Shown here: in pieces, positions 9,195-18,205 of the stretch
How positions within the stretch are numbered: position 1 is the first letter of the stretch
Layout: each line of letters starts with the position of its first letter
Assembly (NCBI RefSeq): GCF_001623075.1
Contig: NZ_LMCF01000079.1
Coordinates: 113,785 to 177,784 of the forward strand
Source: Pseudovibrio sp. Ad37
GTDB lineage: Bacteria; Pseudomonadota; Alphaproteobacteria; Rhizobiales; Stappiaceae
DNA length: 64,000 bases
Direction of reading: 5' to 3'
The notes under the pieces: model-generated
Told to the model about the DNA's origin: nothing
Seen by the model: only the letters and a program-made list of their open reading frames with translations
Databases searched by the model: none
Made by a program: the position numbers and the translations under genes

Positions 9195-9228
9195 GCATGT
9201 CGCAGAGCTAAAAAGCATTGCGATATGC
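9195..9228. repeat. Small inverted repeat between hydantoinase and permease genes
   Basis: The arms GCATGTCGCA (9195-9204) and TGCGATATGC (9219-9228) pair at nine of ten positions around a 14-base loop. The sequence resembles the GCATG...CGCA extragenic palindromes common in Rhizobiales and relatives. No T-run follows, so I do not call it a terminator. It may be a degenerate repeat copy or an mRNA-processing hairpin inside the operon. Confidence 0.35.
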
Positions 9229-9321
9229 CATCAGGTCCGCGTGGGGTACGCGGGCTGGTCATTAAACGCAGTAGTTTTTATAGAGGGGATCTGCTGCCTT
9301 TAATCTGAGGGGAATTACTCG

Positions 9322-10821
9322 ATGTCGGACTCAACTCTAGGCTCAACCGGGAATGTCGTCCCGGACGAGTTTGGTATTATCCATCAGGAACTAGTCGGAA
9401 TCGACGGTGATCTTTACAACGAAGATCAGCTGCCAACCGCTGCTGTAGCTCGTACATGGAACTGGGTTTCCATCTCCGCGCTCTGGGTCGGGATGGTGGT
9501 CTGTATCCCAACTTATCTGCTCGCGTCCTATCTGATTGGCGCAGGAATGAGCTGGGATCAGGCGGTCATGACGATCCTGCTCGCCAACGCAATCGTTCTC
9601 ATTCCAATGGTCCTGATCGGCCATGCAGGCACCAAGTATGGTATTCCATTCCCGGTGCTGCTGCGCTCGTCCTTTGGTCCAGCTGGTGCCAAATTTCCAG
9701 CAGTCGCCCGTGGTATCGTGGCTTGTGGCTGGTTCGGTATTCAGACATGGGTTGGCGGTTCTGCGATCTACGTGATCCTGAACACGCTCATGAGTGGAGC
9801 ACTGGCAGGTGACCCGCTCCCAATTCTGGGCATCAATGCAGGCCAGTTTGCCTGCTTCATGGCGTTTTGGGCACTGCACCTGTACTTCATCAAAAACGGT
9901 ACAGAATCCATCCGTTGGCTGGAAACTTATGCAGCGCCATTCCTGCTTGCAATGGGTCTGGCACTGCTGGCATGGGCTTATGTCAATGCAGGTGGGTTCG
10001 GCGCAATGCTTTCCACTCCAAGCCAGTTTGCTGAAGGTCAGCCTAAAGAAGGCCAGTTCTGGTCCGTCTTCTGGCCAAGCCTCACAGGTATGGTCGGCTT
10101 CTGGGCAACCCTTGCACTGAACATTCCGGACTTTACGCGCTATGCAAAGAGTCAGAAAGACCAGTTCATGGGGCAGGCTGTTGGCCTTCCAATCCCAATG
10201 GCGCTGTTTGCGTTCATCGCCTCTGCGGTGACCTCCGCAACTGTGGTGATCTTCGGCGAACCAATCTGGGATCCAATTGTATTGGCTGAGAAAATGGGCG
10301 GCATGAGCATTATCATCGCTCTGTTCGCACTCATCGTTGCAACGCTCACCACCAACCTGGCGGCAAACGTTGTGGCTCCGGCGCACGGGTTCTCCAACCT
10401 GGCACCGAAATCCATCAACCTGCGCACCGGCGGTTACATCACAGCGGCTATTGGCCTTGTGATGTTCCCATGGATCCTCGTGAACCACATCATCGGTTGG
10501 TTGATTGCATACTCAGCGCTGCTGGGGCCGATTGCGGGAATTATGCTGGCAGACTACTACCTGCTGCGCAAAACCAAGCTCAATGTGGAAGATCTGTTCA
10601 AGCACAACGGCATCTATTCCGGCTCAAACGGCTGGAACTGGGCGGGCGTGCTCGCGCTGATTATCGGTATCCTGCCAAACCTTCCAGGCTTCCTGGCAGG
10701 CGTAGGCCTTTCCGGTCCAGCCTCACCCCTGTTCGCAACCATCTACACCTATGCATGGTTCGTTGGTCTGTTCGTGGCAGGTATCGCCTACCTTATTCTG
10801 GCGAAAATCCTGAACAAGTAA
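9322..10821 (+). CDS. NCS1-family nucleobase/hydantoin:cation symporter
   Basis: A 499-residue inner-membrane permease with about twelve hydrophobic segments, in the nucleobase:cation symporter-1 family (Mhp1 hydantoin, allantoin and uracil permeases). Diagnostic segments include NWVSISALWVGM near residue 48, GIPFPVLLRSSFG near 110 and CGWFGIQTWVGG near 135, and the C-terminal half has LADYYLLR. Its place right after the hydantoinase pair indicates uptake of the cyclic substrate. A GAGGGG site precedes the ATG. Confidence 0.9.
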   Translation: MSDSTLGSTGNVVPDEFGIIHQELVGIDGDLYNEDQLPTAAVARTWNWVSISALWVGMVVCIPTYLLASYLIGAGMSWDQAVMTILLANAIVLIPMVLIGHAGTKYGIPFPVLLRSSFGPAGAKFPAVARGIVACGWFGIQTWVGGSAIYVILNTLMSGALAGDPLPILGINAGQFACFMAFWALHLYFIKNGTESIRWLETYAAPFLLAMGLALLAWAYVNAGGFGAMLSTPSQFAEGQPKEGQFWSVFWPSLTGMVGFWATLALNIPDFTRYAKSQKDQFMGQAVGLPIPMALFAFIASAVTSATVVIFGEPIWDPIVLAEKMGGMSIIIALFALIVATLTTNLAANVVAPAHGFSNLAPKSINLRTGGYITAAIGLVMFPWILVNHIIGWLIAYSALLGPIAGIMLADYYLLRKTKLNVEDLFKHNGIYSGSNGWNWAGVLALIIGILPNLPGFLAGVGLSGPASPLFATIYTYAWFVGLFVAGIAYLILAKILNK

Positions 10822-10846
10822 CAGGCAGACACACACTAAATAACGA

Positions 10847-10880
10847 GAAGAAGGGGCGGCGTAGCATGCGCCGCTTCTTC
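10847..10880 (+). terminator. Hairpin after the permease gene (possible attenuator)
   Basis: The arm GAAGAAG-GGG-CGGCG (10847-10861) pairs with CGCCGCTTCTTC (10869-10880), leaving a three-base bulge and a short loop. The run after it is only partly T-rich (CTGTTTC). It may stop some transcripts or protect the permease mRNA, lowering expression of the small downstream gene. Confidence 0.45.
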
Positions 10881-10900
10881 CTGTTTCAAAGGAAGAGAAA

Positions 10901-11188
10901 ATGCCAAAAGCCTATTGGGTCGCTCACGTCACAGTCACAGATCCTGAGCCCTACAAGCTCTACGCAGACGGAGCTTCTGCCGCCTTCAAAAAGTACAGTG
11001 CCAACGTTCTGGCCCGCGGTGGCAAGTTTGAGGATCTGGAAGGCACAAACCATCCCCGCAACGTGGTGATCGAGTTTGCCGACATGGAAACTGCGATGGC
11101 GTGCTACAACAGCGAAGAGTATCAGGCTGCCAAGAAACACCGCGAAAACGCTGGCATTGCCAACATCATCATCGTGGAAGGCGCCTAA
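10901..11188 (+). CDS. DUF1330 domain protein
   Basis: A 95-residue protein covering one complete DUF1330 domain (ferredoxin-like alpha/beta fold related to Dabb/EthD proteins). It has the usual opening KAYWVAHVTVTDPE, a central GGKFEDLEG and a closing NAGIANIIIVEGA. The biochemical role of the family is not established. It is the last gene before a strong terminator, and GGAAGAG precedes its ATG. Being in a ring-opening operon, it could be a small auxiliary or detoxification protein, but nothing in the sequence fixes that. Confidence 0.82.
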   Translation: MPKAYWVAHVTVTDPEPYKLYADGASAAFKKYSANVLARGGKFEDLEGTNHPRNVVIEFADMETAMACYNSEEYQAAKKHRENAGIANIIIVEGA

Positions 11189-11218
11189 CGCGCATCTGCA
11201 TCGGATGAAACGAAAAAA

Positions 11219-11247
11219 GCCGCAGCGATCAAACTGCGGCTCTTTTT
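11219..11247. terminator. Bidirectional rho-independent terminator
   Basis: GCCGCAG (11219-11225) and CTGCGGC (11234-11240) form a perfect seven-pair stem with an eight-base loop. It is flanked by a T-run on the right and an A-run on the left, so it can end both the rightward pyrimidine operon and the leftward acyl-CoA ligase gene. Confidence 0.85.
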
Positions 11248-11266
11248 ATGTCTTCTGGTGAAAAAC

Positions 11267-12901
11267 TTATTTCTCTCGCAATTCCCGGCGCAAGATCTTG
11301 CCCACGGTCGATTTTGGAAGCTCTTCCAAAAACTCCACGTATTTCGGCACCTTATAAGCCGCTATCGCGTTGTGGCAGTAATCCTGCACGGCTTCTGGCG
11401 TAACGTCCTCGTTGTTGCGCACAACAAACGCTTTCACCGCCTCGCCAGTTCGCTCGTCAGATGTACCTGCAACAGCCACTTCAACCACACCCTTGATCTC
11501 AGCTATCACAGCCTCAACCTCTGCGGGGTATACGTTGAAGCCAGACACAAGCACCATGTCTTTCTTGCGGTCGACAATCTTGAAGTTGTTGCGCTTGTCC
11601 ATGATCGCAATATCACCGGTACGGAAGAACCCGTCCGGCGTCATCACCGCGGTCGTTGCCTCCGGCTTGCGCCAATAGCCTTGCATGATTTGCGGTCCGC
11701 GTGCACAAAGCTCACCCGGCTGGCCAAGCGGAACTTCATTGTCCTCCGCATCCAGCAGCTTGATCTCTGTCTTTGGCATGGACTGGCCAACTGTCTCGGT
11801 AAACTCGGTGCTGTCAAACGGATTCACCGAAAGGATCGGCGAGGTCTCACTCAGGCCATATCCTTCAATAATGTGGTGACCGGTCACCTGTTTCCACTTA
11901 TCCGAAATCGCACGCTGAATAGCTGAGCCGCCACCCATGGCAAATTTGTAGTTGCTGAAGTCCAGTCCATCAAAACCCGGTGTATGCAGCAGGCCGTTAA
12001 ACAGCGTGTTGACCCCGGTAATCACGCTGAATTTCCACTTCTTCAGCTCTTCCACAAACCCCGGCATATCGCGTGGATTCGTGATCAGCACGTTTCTGGA
12101 GCCCAGCCAGTAAAACGACACGCAGTTCACCATCAACGCAAAGATGTGATAGAGCGGCAAAGCCGTTATGACGATCTCCTGCCCAGCACGCATAAACCCG
12201 TCTGTTGCCGCATCAAACTGTGCAATATTGGCCACCAGATTGCCATGGCTCAGCGCAGCGCCTTTGGAAAGACCTGTGGTGCCGCCCGTATATTGCAGGT
12301 AAATCAGATCACTTGGATTAATCTGCGGCGGTGTAAAGTCCAGCTGCTCACCTTTTTCAAGAACATCTGAGACAGTCAGGCGGTCTGCAAACATCTTGTG
12401 AGCAGGCGGTGAGGGCATGTCGACGCCAGATGCATCGCCCACATTAGCAATCACTACGTTTTTCACCGGCGTATCAGCAACCACCTCTGCCAAGGTGGGG
12501 CTGGAGCCTGAGAAAACGAAGATTGTTTCGGTGTCTGCATCATTCAGCTGATGCTTCAGCTCACGCGGAGTGTACAGAGGATTGACATTCACTTGAACCA
12601 GTCCGGCGCGCAATATGCCGAACATGATAACCGGAAACGCCAGAATATTTGGCAGCATAATGGCGACTCGGTCGCCTTTCGTCAGGCCCAGCTCATTCTG
12701 CAAATAGGCAGCAACTGCGCGAGATTTCTCATCAACGTCTTTAAATGTAAGTGACTGGCCAAAATTGGTGAAGGCGACATTGTCTGCAAATCGGCCATTG
12801 GCCTCTTCAAAGATCTCGATCACAGACCTGTAACCGTTCACGTCAATTGGCTTGGTAAATACAGTAGGTGTCCACGCTGGAGCACTAAGTGTATCAGTCA
12901 T
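11267..12901 (-). CDS. fadD: Long-chain fatty acid-CoA ligase
   Basis: A 544-residue AMP-forming acyl-CoA synthetase that activates fatty acids to acyl-CoA. The phosphate-binding motif YTGGTTGLSKG (about residues 206-216), the GYGLSETSP motif and the C-terminal hinge and lysine segment (LPKSTVGKILRREL) are all intact. A longer frame starts at 12913, but that ATG is followed directly by the GGAGG that serves as Shine-Dalgarno for the ATG at 12901, so 12901 is chosen. A TetR-family regulator lies just upstream on the same strand, suggesting control by fatty acid or acyl-CoA. Chain-length preference is not visible. Confidence 0.88.
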   Translation of the reverse strand: MTDTLSAPAWTPTVFTKPIDVNGYRSVIEIFEEANGRFADNVAFTNFGQSLTFKDVDEKSRAVAAYLQNELGLTKGDRVAIMLPNILAFPVIMFGILRAGLVQVNVNPLYTPRELKHQLNDADTETIFVFSGSSPTLAEVVADTPVKNVVIANVGDASGVDMPSPPAHKMFADRLTVSDVLEKGEQLDFTPPQINPSDLIYLQYTGGTTGLSKGAALSHGNLVANIAQFDAATDGFMRAGQEIVITALPLYHIFALMVNCVSFYWLGSRNVLITNPRDMPGFVEELKKWKFSVITGVNTLFNGLLHTPGFDGLDFSNYKFAMGGGSAIQRAISDKWKQVTGHHIIEGYGLSETSPILSVNPFDSTEFTETVGQSMPKTEIKLLDAEDNEVPLGQPGELCARGPQIMQGYWRKPEATTAVMTPDGFFRTGDIAIMDKRNNFKIVDRKKDMVLVSGFNVYPAEVEAVIAEIKGVVEVAVAGTSDERTGEAVKAFVVRNNEDVTPEAVQDYCHNAIAAYKVPKYVEFLEELPKSTVGKILRRELREK

Positions 12902-12923
12902 AATTCCTCCCAAAATTAAAACT

Positions 12924-12935
12924 TATACGCGTATA
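12924..12935. promoter_or_regulatory. Perfect 12-base palindrome upstream of fadD (candidate TetR operator)
   Basis: The sequence is TATACGCGTATA, a perfect palindrome 23 bases upstream of the fadD start and 26 bases downstream of the tetR stop. TetR-family regulators commonly bind palindromes of this kind near their target gene. No second copy was seen in the tetR/TRAP divergent region, so autoregulation is not supported. Confidence 0.4.
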
Positions 12936-12960
12936 TTAGATTATTCTTTCAGCTTACGCT

Positions 12961-13629
12961 TTAGGAATATCGTTCATCATTCAATATCTTATGGATTTTT
13001 CCCTTTTCCTCTTCAAAATCCTTAGGGGGAGCAAGGCCAAGTGAGCCCATAGCTGCCATGAAAAGCATATCAACCATCGCCTGTGACCCAAAACGGGCAG
13101 GGCCGGCATTGCGAATGGCTTGATTGGCAGTGAACCCGGTAATCAGCTGAACTGTCTGACGCACCTGCATCTCCCAGTCCTCAAACGGAATCTGGTCCTT
13201 ATAAGGGGTGCTGAGTTCAAAAATACGCTCTGCTGTCATAACAGTTAGCTGCTGGAAGCGCTTCCAGGTCTCAGGCTCCTTCGCTGAGATCTCATGAGCG
13301 GCGCGATACAGGCCAACATTCTCCTGCAACAGCTTGTGGTTCAGAGCTGTCACAAAATAGATGGTGCTCTCAAGCGAGCCGAGGGGATCCTGCAGATCCT
13401 GAATAAGGCGTTGAGCATGCTCCTCGTAAATCTCAAAAAGGCGCTCGAACAACATTTCCTTGTTCTTGAAGCGAAAGTAGAAATTACCCGTAGACGAACC
13501 CGCAAGTTGAACTATGTCTGAAACCCGCGCCCGCGCCACACCCTCTTTGGCAAAAATCGTTTTTGCAGCTTGCAGGAAATTCTGCTCCGCCTCATAGCCT
13601 CGTTTTTGTTTTGGCTTATAAGATTTCAT
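12961..13629 (-). CDS. TetR/AcrR-family transcriptional regulator
   Basis: A 222-residue regulator. The N-terminal DNA-binding domain (about residues 12-60) shows the usual pattern, with IFAKEGVARARVSDIVQLAG followed by STGNFYFRFKNKEMLF. The C-terminal ligand domain has no feature I can assign. It sits upstream of fadD on the same strand and divergent from a TRAP transporter. The palindrome between it and fadD is a candidate binding site, which would make it a fatty-acid-responsive repressor. The TRAP operon is another possible target. Confidence 0.85.
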   Translation of the reverse strand: MKSYKPKQKRGYEAEQNFLQAAKTIFAKEGVARARVSDIVQLAGSSTGNFYFRFKNKEMLFERLFEIYEEHAQRLIQDLQDPLGSLESTIYFVTALNHKLLQENVGLYRAAHEISAKEPETWKRFQQLTVMTAERIFELSTPYKDQIPFEDWEMQVRQTVQLITGFTANQAIRNAGPARFGSQAMVDMLFMAAMGSLGLAPPKDFEEEKGKIHKILNDERYS

Positions 13630-13762
13630 TTTACACTCAAACTAGACGATAAGTTCTGTTTTTGATAATGATAATTGTGTTGCCAAACTATAACATCTCT
13701 TGGCTTGGGGCCACTGATAATAGCAGAATGCATGTGTGATTTGGGAACATATTGGGGGGGCT

Positions 13763-14761
13763 ATGGAATTACGCGAATTATTACTGGGGGCAGCACTATC
13801 TTTCACATTATCTATGAGTGTTGCACAGGCTGCCAAAGAGCTGAAACTTGCAACCAGTGCGCCTTTGGGTACCCCATGGGTAAACCATGTAGAAGCCATT
13901 GCGCATAAGATTTCTGTCAATTCCAATGGAGCAATAAGCGCGAAATTATTTCATGCAGGCCAACTCGGGACAGAACCGGTGATGGTACAAAAAACCATCC
14001 GTGGTCGCATTGATATTCTTGGCAGTTCCATGACTGCGTTCTCCACTGTCGTGCCGGAAATGGCACTGATGGGAGTGCCTTTTCTATGGGACAGTTACGC
14101 GCAAATTGATTGCGCAATGGACAAACATCTCACGCCTGTTTTTGAACCTCTTTTTGAGAAAAAGGGCTTCAAGTTCCTGCAATGGAACGAGCTGGGCTGG
14201 ATCCATACCTTCGGCAAAAAGCCATTTCTTGCGCCAGGCGATGTGAAGGGCGTGAAAGTGCGCGCAGCACCTGCAAAATACTCAGTCAACTTCTGGCAGG
14301 GCATGGGCGCAAACGGAGTTGTTCTGCCCCTTGCTGAAACACCGTCAGCGCTGCAAACCGGAATGGTTGAGGGCGGAACACTACCAGCCATGACCTATGT
14401 GGCCATGGGCATGGGCAAACTCGCACCGCACCTCACGCTCTCCGCACATCTTCACCAGTCTGGAGCATTGGTCATGAGCATGCGCACATGGAAGAAGCTG
14501 AGTAAAAACGAACAGGACAGCATCACCAATGCTCTGGTGCCTGTCCAGGGCCTACGAGATGAAGTGCGCTCCATGGCTAAAGACATGCTTGCCGGCTTTC
14601 AGGAAAAGGGCGGGCACGTCCATAAGCTTTCAGCGGAGCAACGCGAAGAATGGAAAACAGCTGTCCTGCCATTGCGTGAGCAGTTGGTGAGCTCAATCGG
14701 GGGGCAGGCGCAAGAAGTCTGGCCTAAGATTCTAGAGGCAAAGAAAGCCTGTATGCTTTGA
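13763..14761 (+). CDS. TRAP transporter substrate-binding protein (DctP family)
   Basis: A 332-residue periplasmic binding protein with a Sec signal peptide (hydrophobic stretch from residue 5, predicted cleavage after AQA near 25). The family arginine-containing segment that clamps the substrate carboxylate appears as GVKVRAAPAKY. Ligands of DctP proteins are usually carboxylates. The adjacent amidase suggests an amide-containing acid or an amino acid derivative here. The start at 13763 is chosen because a G-rich Shine-Dalgarno run precedes it and it puts the signal peptide at the terminus; an in-frame start at 13736 would add nine polar residues. Confidence 0.87.
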   Translation: MELRELLLGAALSFTLSMSVAQAAKELKLATSAPLGTPWVNHVEAIAHKISVNSNGAISAKLFHAGQLGTEPVMVQKTIRGRIDILGSSMTAFSTVVPEMALMGVPFLWDSYAQIDCAMDKHLTPVFEPLFEKKGFKFLQWNELGWIHTFGKKPFLAPGDVKGVKVRAAPAKYSVNFWQGMGANGVVLPLAETPSALQTGMVEGGTLPAMTYVAMGMGKLAPHLTLSAHLHQSGALVMSMRTWKKLSKNEQDSITNALVPVQGLRDEVRSMAKDMLAGFQEKGGHVHKLSAEQREEWKTAVLPLREQLVSSIGGQAQEVWPKILEAKKACML

Positions 14762-14818
14762 TTCCATGACACGTGAAAGGAAGAGCTTACTGCATTTTTA
14801 GGGCTCTTTTCAATTTGC

Positions 14819-15307
14819 ATGAAGCGATTTTTCCAGCTGCTGTACCGATTTGAAGCGACATTTGCTGCTCTGGCCTACATCATCGTGGTGTTGGCCATGT
14901 TGGCAGATGTCGTTGCACGAGAGTTTTTCGATCTCTCCTTGATGCACAGCAGCAAAATTGCTCTGTTTTCCACCATTTTTGCTGGCATGCTCGGCCTTGG
15001 CCTTGCAACATCATCCGGCACCCACATCCGCCCCAAGGTCACAGATCATTTGTTGCCAGAGGTCTGGAAAAACCTTCTGCAGCGACTGGGGGATGGCCTG
15101 AGCGGTGCACTTTTCCTGCTCGCGGGCTATGTTTCGTTTGAGTTGGTACGCTCGTCCTACGAGATCGGATTCCTCGTGCCAGTGGTGGATTGGCCGCTCT
15201 GGTGGTTCCAGACCATCATGCCCTACGCCTTCTGCTCCAACGCCCTCAGATATTTCGGCTTCATGCTGTTGCCCTCGTTGAGGCCAGAGGAGGCAGACGC
15301 GGAATGA
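14819..15307 (+). CDS. TRAP transporter small membrane subunit (DctQ family)
   Basis: A 162-residue protein with four hydrophobic segments, the standard DctQ architecture, including the DVVAREFFD region after the first helix. It partners DctM to form the sodium-driven membrane unit. It lies 57 bases after the binding protein and overlaps the DctM start by four bases. The ribosome-binding site is weak by eye. Confidence 0.85.
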   Translation: MKRFFQLLYRFEATFAALAYIIVVLAMLADVVAREFFDLSLMHSSKIALFSTIFAGMLGLGLATSSGTHIRPKVTDHLLPEVWKNLLQRLGDGLSGALFLLAGYVSFELVRSSYEIGFLVPVVDWPLWWFQTIMPYAFCSNALRYFGFMLLPSLRPEEADAE

Positions 15308-16566
15308 CCTATGCGCTCCTTCTCACACTCGCCGTTTTGGTGATGCTGATCTTGCGGCAGAACCTCATCGTGATCCTGATGGTGTTCGGTGGGGCAGTCC
15401 AGTTGCTTTATAGCGATGGCGAGCTGATATTCATGGCTGAGGATTTCTGGGCTGCGCTGGATCGCGAAGCACTCCTGTCCATTCCCGTTTTTTTGCTGTG
15501 TGGCTCCATCATGAGCCGCGGTGCGATTGCTGAGCGTCTCGTTGCTGTCCTCAAAGCATTGACCGGGTCTTTGTCAGGTGGTCTCGGCGTAGCAACAATC
15601 CTCTCCTGCGCCTTCTTTGCTGCAATCTCGGGCTCCTCCATGGTTACGCTGCTCACGGTCGGATCTGTGCTGTACCCGGCACTGCGAGAGCAGGGATATT
15701 CTACCAGTTATTCTCTGGGAGCGTTATCGAGTGCGGGGACGCTCGGTGTCGTCATCCCGCCCAGCATTCCGATGATCATCTACGGTCTGGTCACCGAAAC
15801 CTCTATCACCGATATGTTTCTGGCAGGCGTCATTCCGGGTCTTTTTCTGACCATCGCTTTGGCGATCTATTCTGCATGGGCCAATAAAACGATGCCGCGC
15901 ACAGGTTTTGACGTCAGCGCCGTTGGCGGCGCAATCGCCAATGGCATCTGGTCCTTGCTCATGCCGGTCATTCTGCTTGGTGGTATCTATTCCGGGTACT
16001 TCACCGCAACGGAGAGCGCGGCCATCGCCTTGGCGTATGCGCTTGTTGTCGAGCTATTCATTTATAAAGAGCTCACTCTGACCCAGCTCTGGGAGGTTGT
16101 CATTCACACAACCCAGATGCTTGGCGGCTTGCTCCCAATTCTTGCGATCGCCGCGACCTTGAACATGGTGCTGACCACAGAACAGGTGCCAAGCCAGCTG
16201 GCTGAATGGTTATCCTCCCACGTGGAAGAAAAATGGATGTTCCTGATTGGCCTCAACATATTATTGTTGATGGTTGGCTTCTTCATGGAAATCATCTCGG
16301 CTCTTTTGATCATGGCGCCCATTTTGCTCCCAGTGGCAACAATCTACGGCATCAATCCAGTGCACCTCGGTGTGATCATGATCATCAATCTGGAGATTGG
16401 CCTGCTGACACCACCTGTGGGCATCAATCTTGTGGTTGCCTCTCAGGCTTTCAAGGAAAGCTTTTGGACTGTCACAAGGTCAGTCATTCCATTTGTCCTG
16501 ATTATGCTCTGTGTGCTGCTGCTCGTCACCTTTCTGCCTGATCTCTCACTCTTTTTTGTAAGCTGA
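15304..16566 (+). CDS. TRAP transporter large membrane subunit (DctM family)
   Basis: A 420-residue integral membrane permease. Family hallmarks are SAGTLGVVIPPSIPMIIYG near residue 145, the FTATESAAIA segment in the middle and LTPPVGINLVV near the C-terminus. The frame is open upstream to 15190, but the ATG at 15304 overlaps the DctQ stop (ATGA) and gives the normal hydrophobic N-terminus, so it is preferred. Confidence 0.9.
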   Translation: MTYALLLTLAVLVMLILRQNLIVILMVFGGAVQLLYSDGELIFMAEDFWAALDREALLSIPVFLLCGSIMSRGAIAERLVAVLKALTGSLSGGLGVATILSCAFFAAISGSSMVTLLTVGSVLYPALREQGYSTSYSLGALSSAGTLGVVIPPSIPMIIYGLVTETSITDMFLAGVIPGLFLTIALAIYSAWANKTMPRTGFDVSAVGGAIANGIWSLLMPVILLGGIYSGYFTATESAAIALAYALVVELFIYKELTLTQLWEVVIHTTQMLGGLLPILAIAATLNMVLTTEQVPSQLAEWLSSHVEEKWMFLIGLNILLLMVGFFMEIISALLIMAPILLPVATIYGINPVHLGVIMIINLEIGLLTPPVGINLVVASQAFKESFWTVTRSVIPFVLIMLCVLLLVTFLPDLSLFFVS

Positions 16567-16577
16567 GGAACCCGTAA

Positions 16578-17984
16578 ATGATTGAAGATATATTCAAAAT
16601 GACGGCAGTCGAAGTTTCTCAAGCAATCCGCGACAGGCAGATTACATGCAGTGAGGTGATTGAACAGCATCTGGCACGCATTGATGAAACCGCACATCTG
16701 AATGCCATCACCACTCGCTTTGATGATCAGGCCCGTCAGGCAGCGGAGCAGGCAGATCAGATGGTGCAGCGCGGCGATCCGTTAGGCCCGCTCCACGGCG
16801 TACCCGTCACCATCAAAGAAAACATCGATCAGGCTGGCGCCTCCACAAACAACGGCGTGAAGGCATTTGCTGGCCTGATTGCTAAGCAGGATGCTCCCCT
16901 TATTCAGAGGTTGAAACAGGCAGGGGCAATCCCAATTGGGCGCACAAACACGCCAGAAATGTCATGGCGCTTTCATACGGATAACATCTTGTTCGGCCAG
17001 ACCCTCAACCCATGGAACGTATCCCGCACACCGGGCGGCTCAAGCGGCGGAGCAGGCAGCTCACTGGCAGTTGGTGTCGGATACATCGCCCATGGCTCAG
17101 ATCTCAGTGGCTCAATCAGATTGCCAGCCTTCTGCTGCGGCGTGCTGGGATTGCGTCCATCACACGGGCGCATACCGTTTTACAATGCGACCGCAGTTGC
17201 AGAACGCCCAATCACCATCCAACTCTCCTCGGCACAAGGACTACTCGCACGCTCCGTTAACGACCTCAAACTCGCTTATGATGTAATGAAGGGCTATTCC
17301 GATCTGGATACATGGTCACTGCCGGACATGGATGAGGACAAGATCTTCCCAAACAGCGTCGCGCTCATCACTCCACCAGACGCCGATCCAAAAATCAATG
17401 AAGCTCTGAAGCAAGCAGGCGAGGTGCTGGCGCAGCAGGGATACAAGGTGGAGAACACCAGCATCGATTTTATCGAAGAAGTCTATACACGCTACACATC
17501 TCTTCTCATCACCGAAGTCGCACTCCAGAAGGAGAGCGTAATCGAGCGTTTTGGATCTGAGCAACTGCAGACTACTTTTGAGTACTACACGCAGTTGGTA
17601 CCGCCGATGGATTACCATGGCTACGCGCAGGCTTTGGCTTCCAGATCGCACTATCATCGCCTGATTGACCAATTTCAACGCAAATATCCCGTAATCCTTT
17701 CACCAGTTTGCACAAAAAACGCATTCGCGGCAGGCGCAGATATCAAATCGGTCGAGAGCCTTAAAGCGATAGCAAAAACAAACACCTACCTCGGTGCTAT
17801 AAACTTTCTTGACCTCCCGGCTATGAGCATTCCCATTCATGATACCCACGACGGTATTCCTGTTGGCATCCAGCTCATCGGCCCGCGTTATGGCGAAGAG
17901 CACCTCTTCAGAGAAGCTAAAGTACTGGAGGACAACGGATTTATCTCTTCCCAACTCGCTCCAGCACCAAGCGCTATGATGTAG
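16578..17984 (+). CDS. Amidase signature family hydrolase
   Basis: A 468-residue cytoplasmic amidase with the Ser-cisSer-Lys triad: Lys80 in VTIKEN, the Gly/Ser-rich GGSSGGAGSS with the cis-Ser near 155, and the nucleophile near Ser179 in SDLSGSIRLPA. It begins 11 bases after the TRAP permease with a TGAGGA site, so it belongs to that operon and probably cleaves the imported amide. GatA of the tRNA amidotransferase is unlikely because no gatB/gatC is present. The exact substrate is unknown. Confidence 0.87.
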   Translation: MIEDIFKMTAVEVSQAIRDRQITCSEVIEQHLARIDETAHLNAITTRFDDQARQAAEQADQMVQRGDPLGPLHGVPVTIKENIDQAGASTNNGVKAFAGLIAKQDAPLIQRLKQAGAIPIGRTNTPEMSWRFHTDNILFGQTLNPWNVSRTPGGSSGGAGSSLAVGVGYIAHGSDLSGSIRLPAFCCGVLGLRPSHGRIPFYNATAVAERPITIQLSSAQGLLARSVNDLKLAYDVMKGYSDLDTWSLPDMDEDKIFPNSVALITPPDADPKINEALKQAGEVLAQQGYKVENTSIDFIEEVYTRYTSLLITEVALQKESVIERFGSEQLQTTFEYYTQLVPPMDYHGYAQALASRSHYHRLIDQFQRKYPVILSPVCTKNAFAAGADIKSVESLKAIAKTNTYLGAINFLDLPAMSIPIHDTHDGIPVGIQLIGPRYGEEHLFREAKVLEDNGFISSQLAPAPSAMM

Positions 17985-18205
17985 TCATTGCCTGTGATCT
18001 GGAGGCCAATAATGCAAATCAGAGCCTGAATTGCCGTGGTTTCCGGAAATTTAGAATAGAAAACGGGAAGAAAAATGAGGCGCTGATCCATAGTTTTTCA
18101 TCAAAGGATAGCTCAGAGACGCCCGTCTCAAGGCTTTCCGGTTATCCCCTCAAGAACTATGCAATCTGAAGCGCTGGCGAGCTCTTCAGAAAATGGGAGA
18201 AAAGC

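Noticed and set aside
9391..10488. A 365-codon antisense frame within the NCS1 permease
   Set aside because: Mirror image of a membrane protein gene with biased codons; no start signal and implausible composition.
18115..18145. GAGACG...CGTCTC hairpin before melA as a terminator for the amidase operon
   Set aside because: The stem is short and no T-run follows it.
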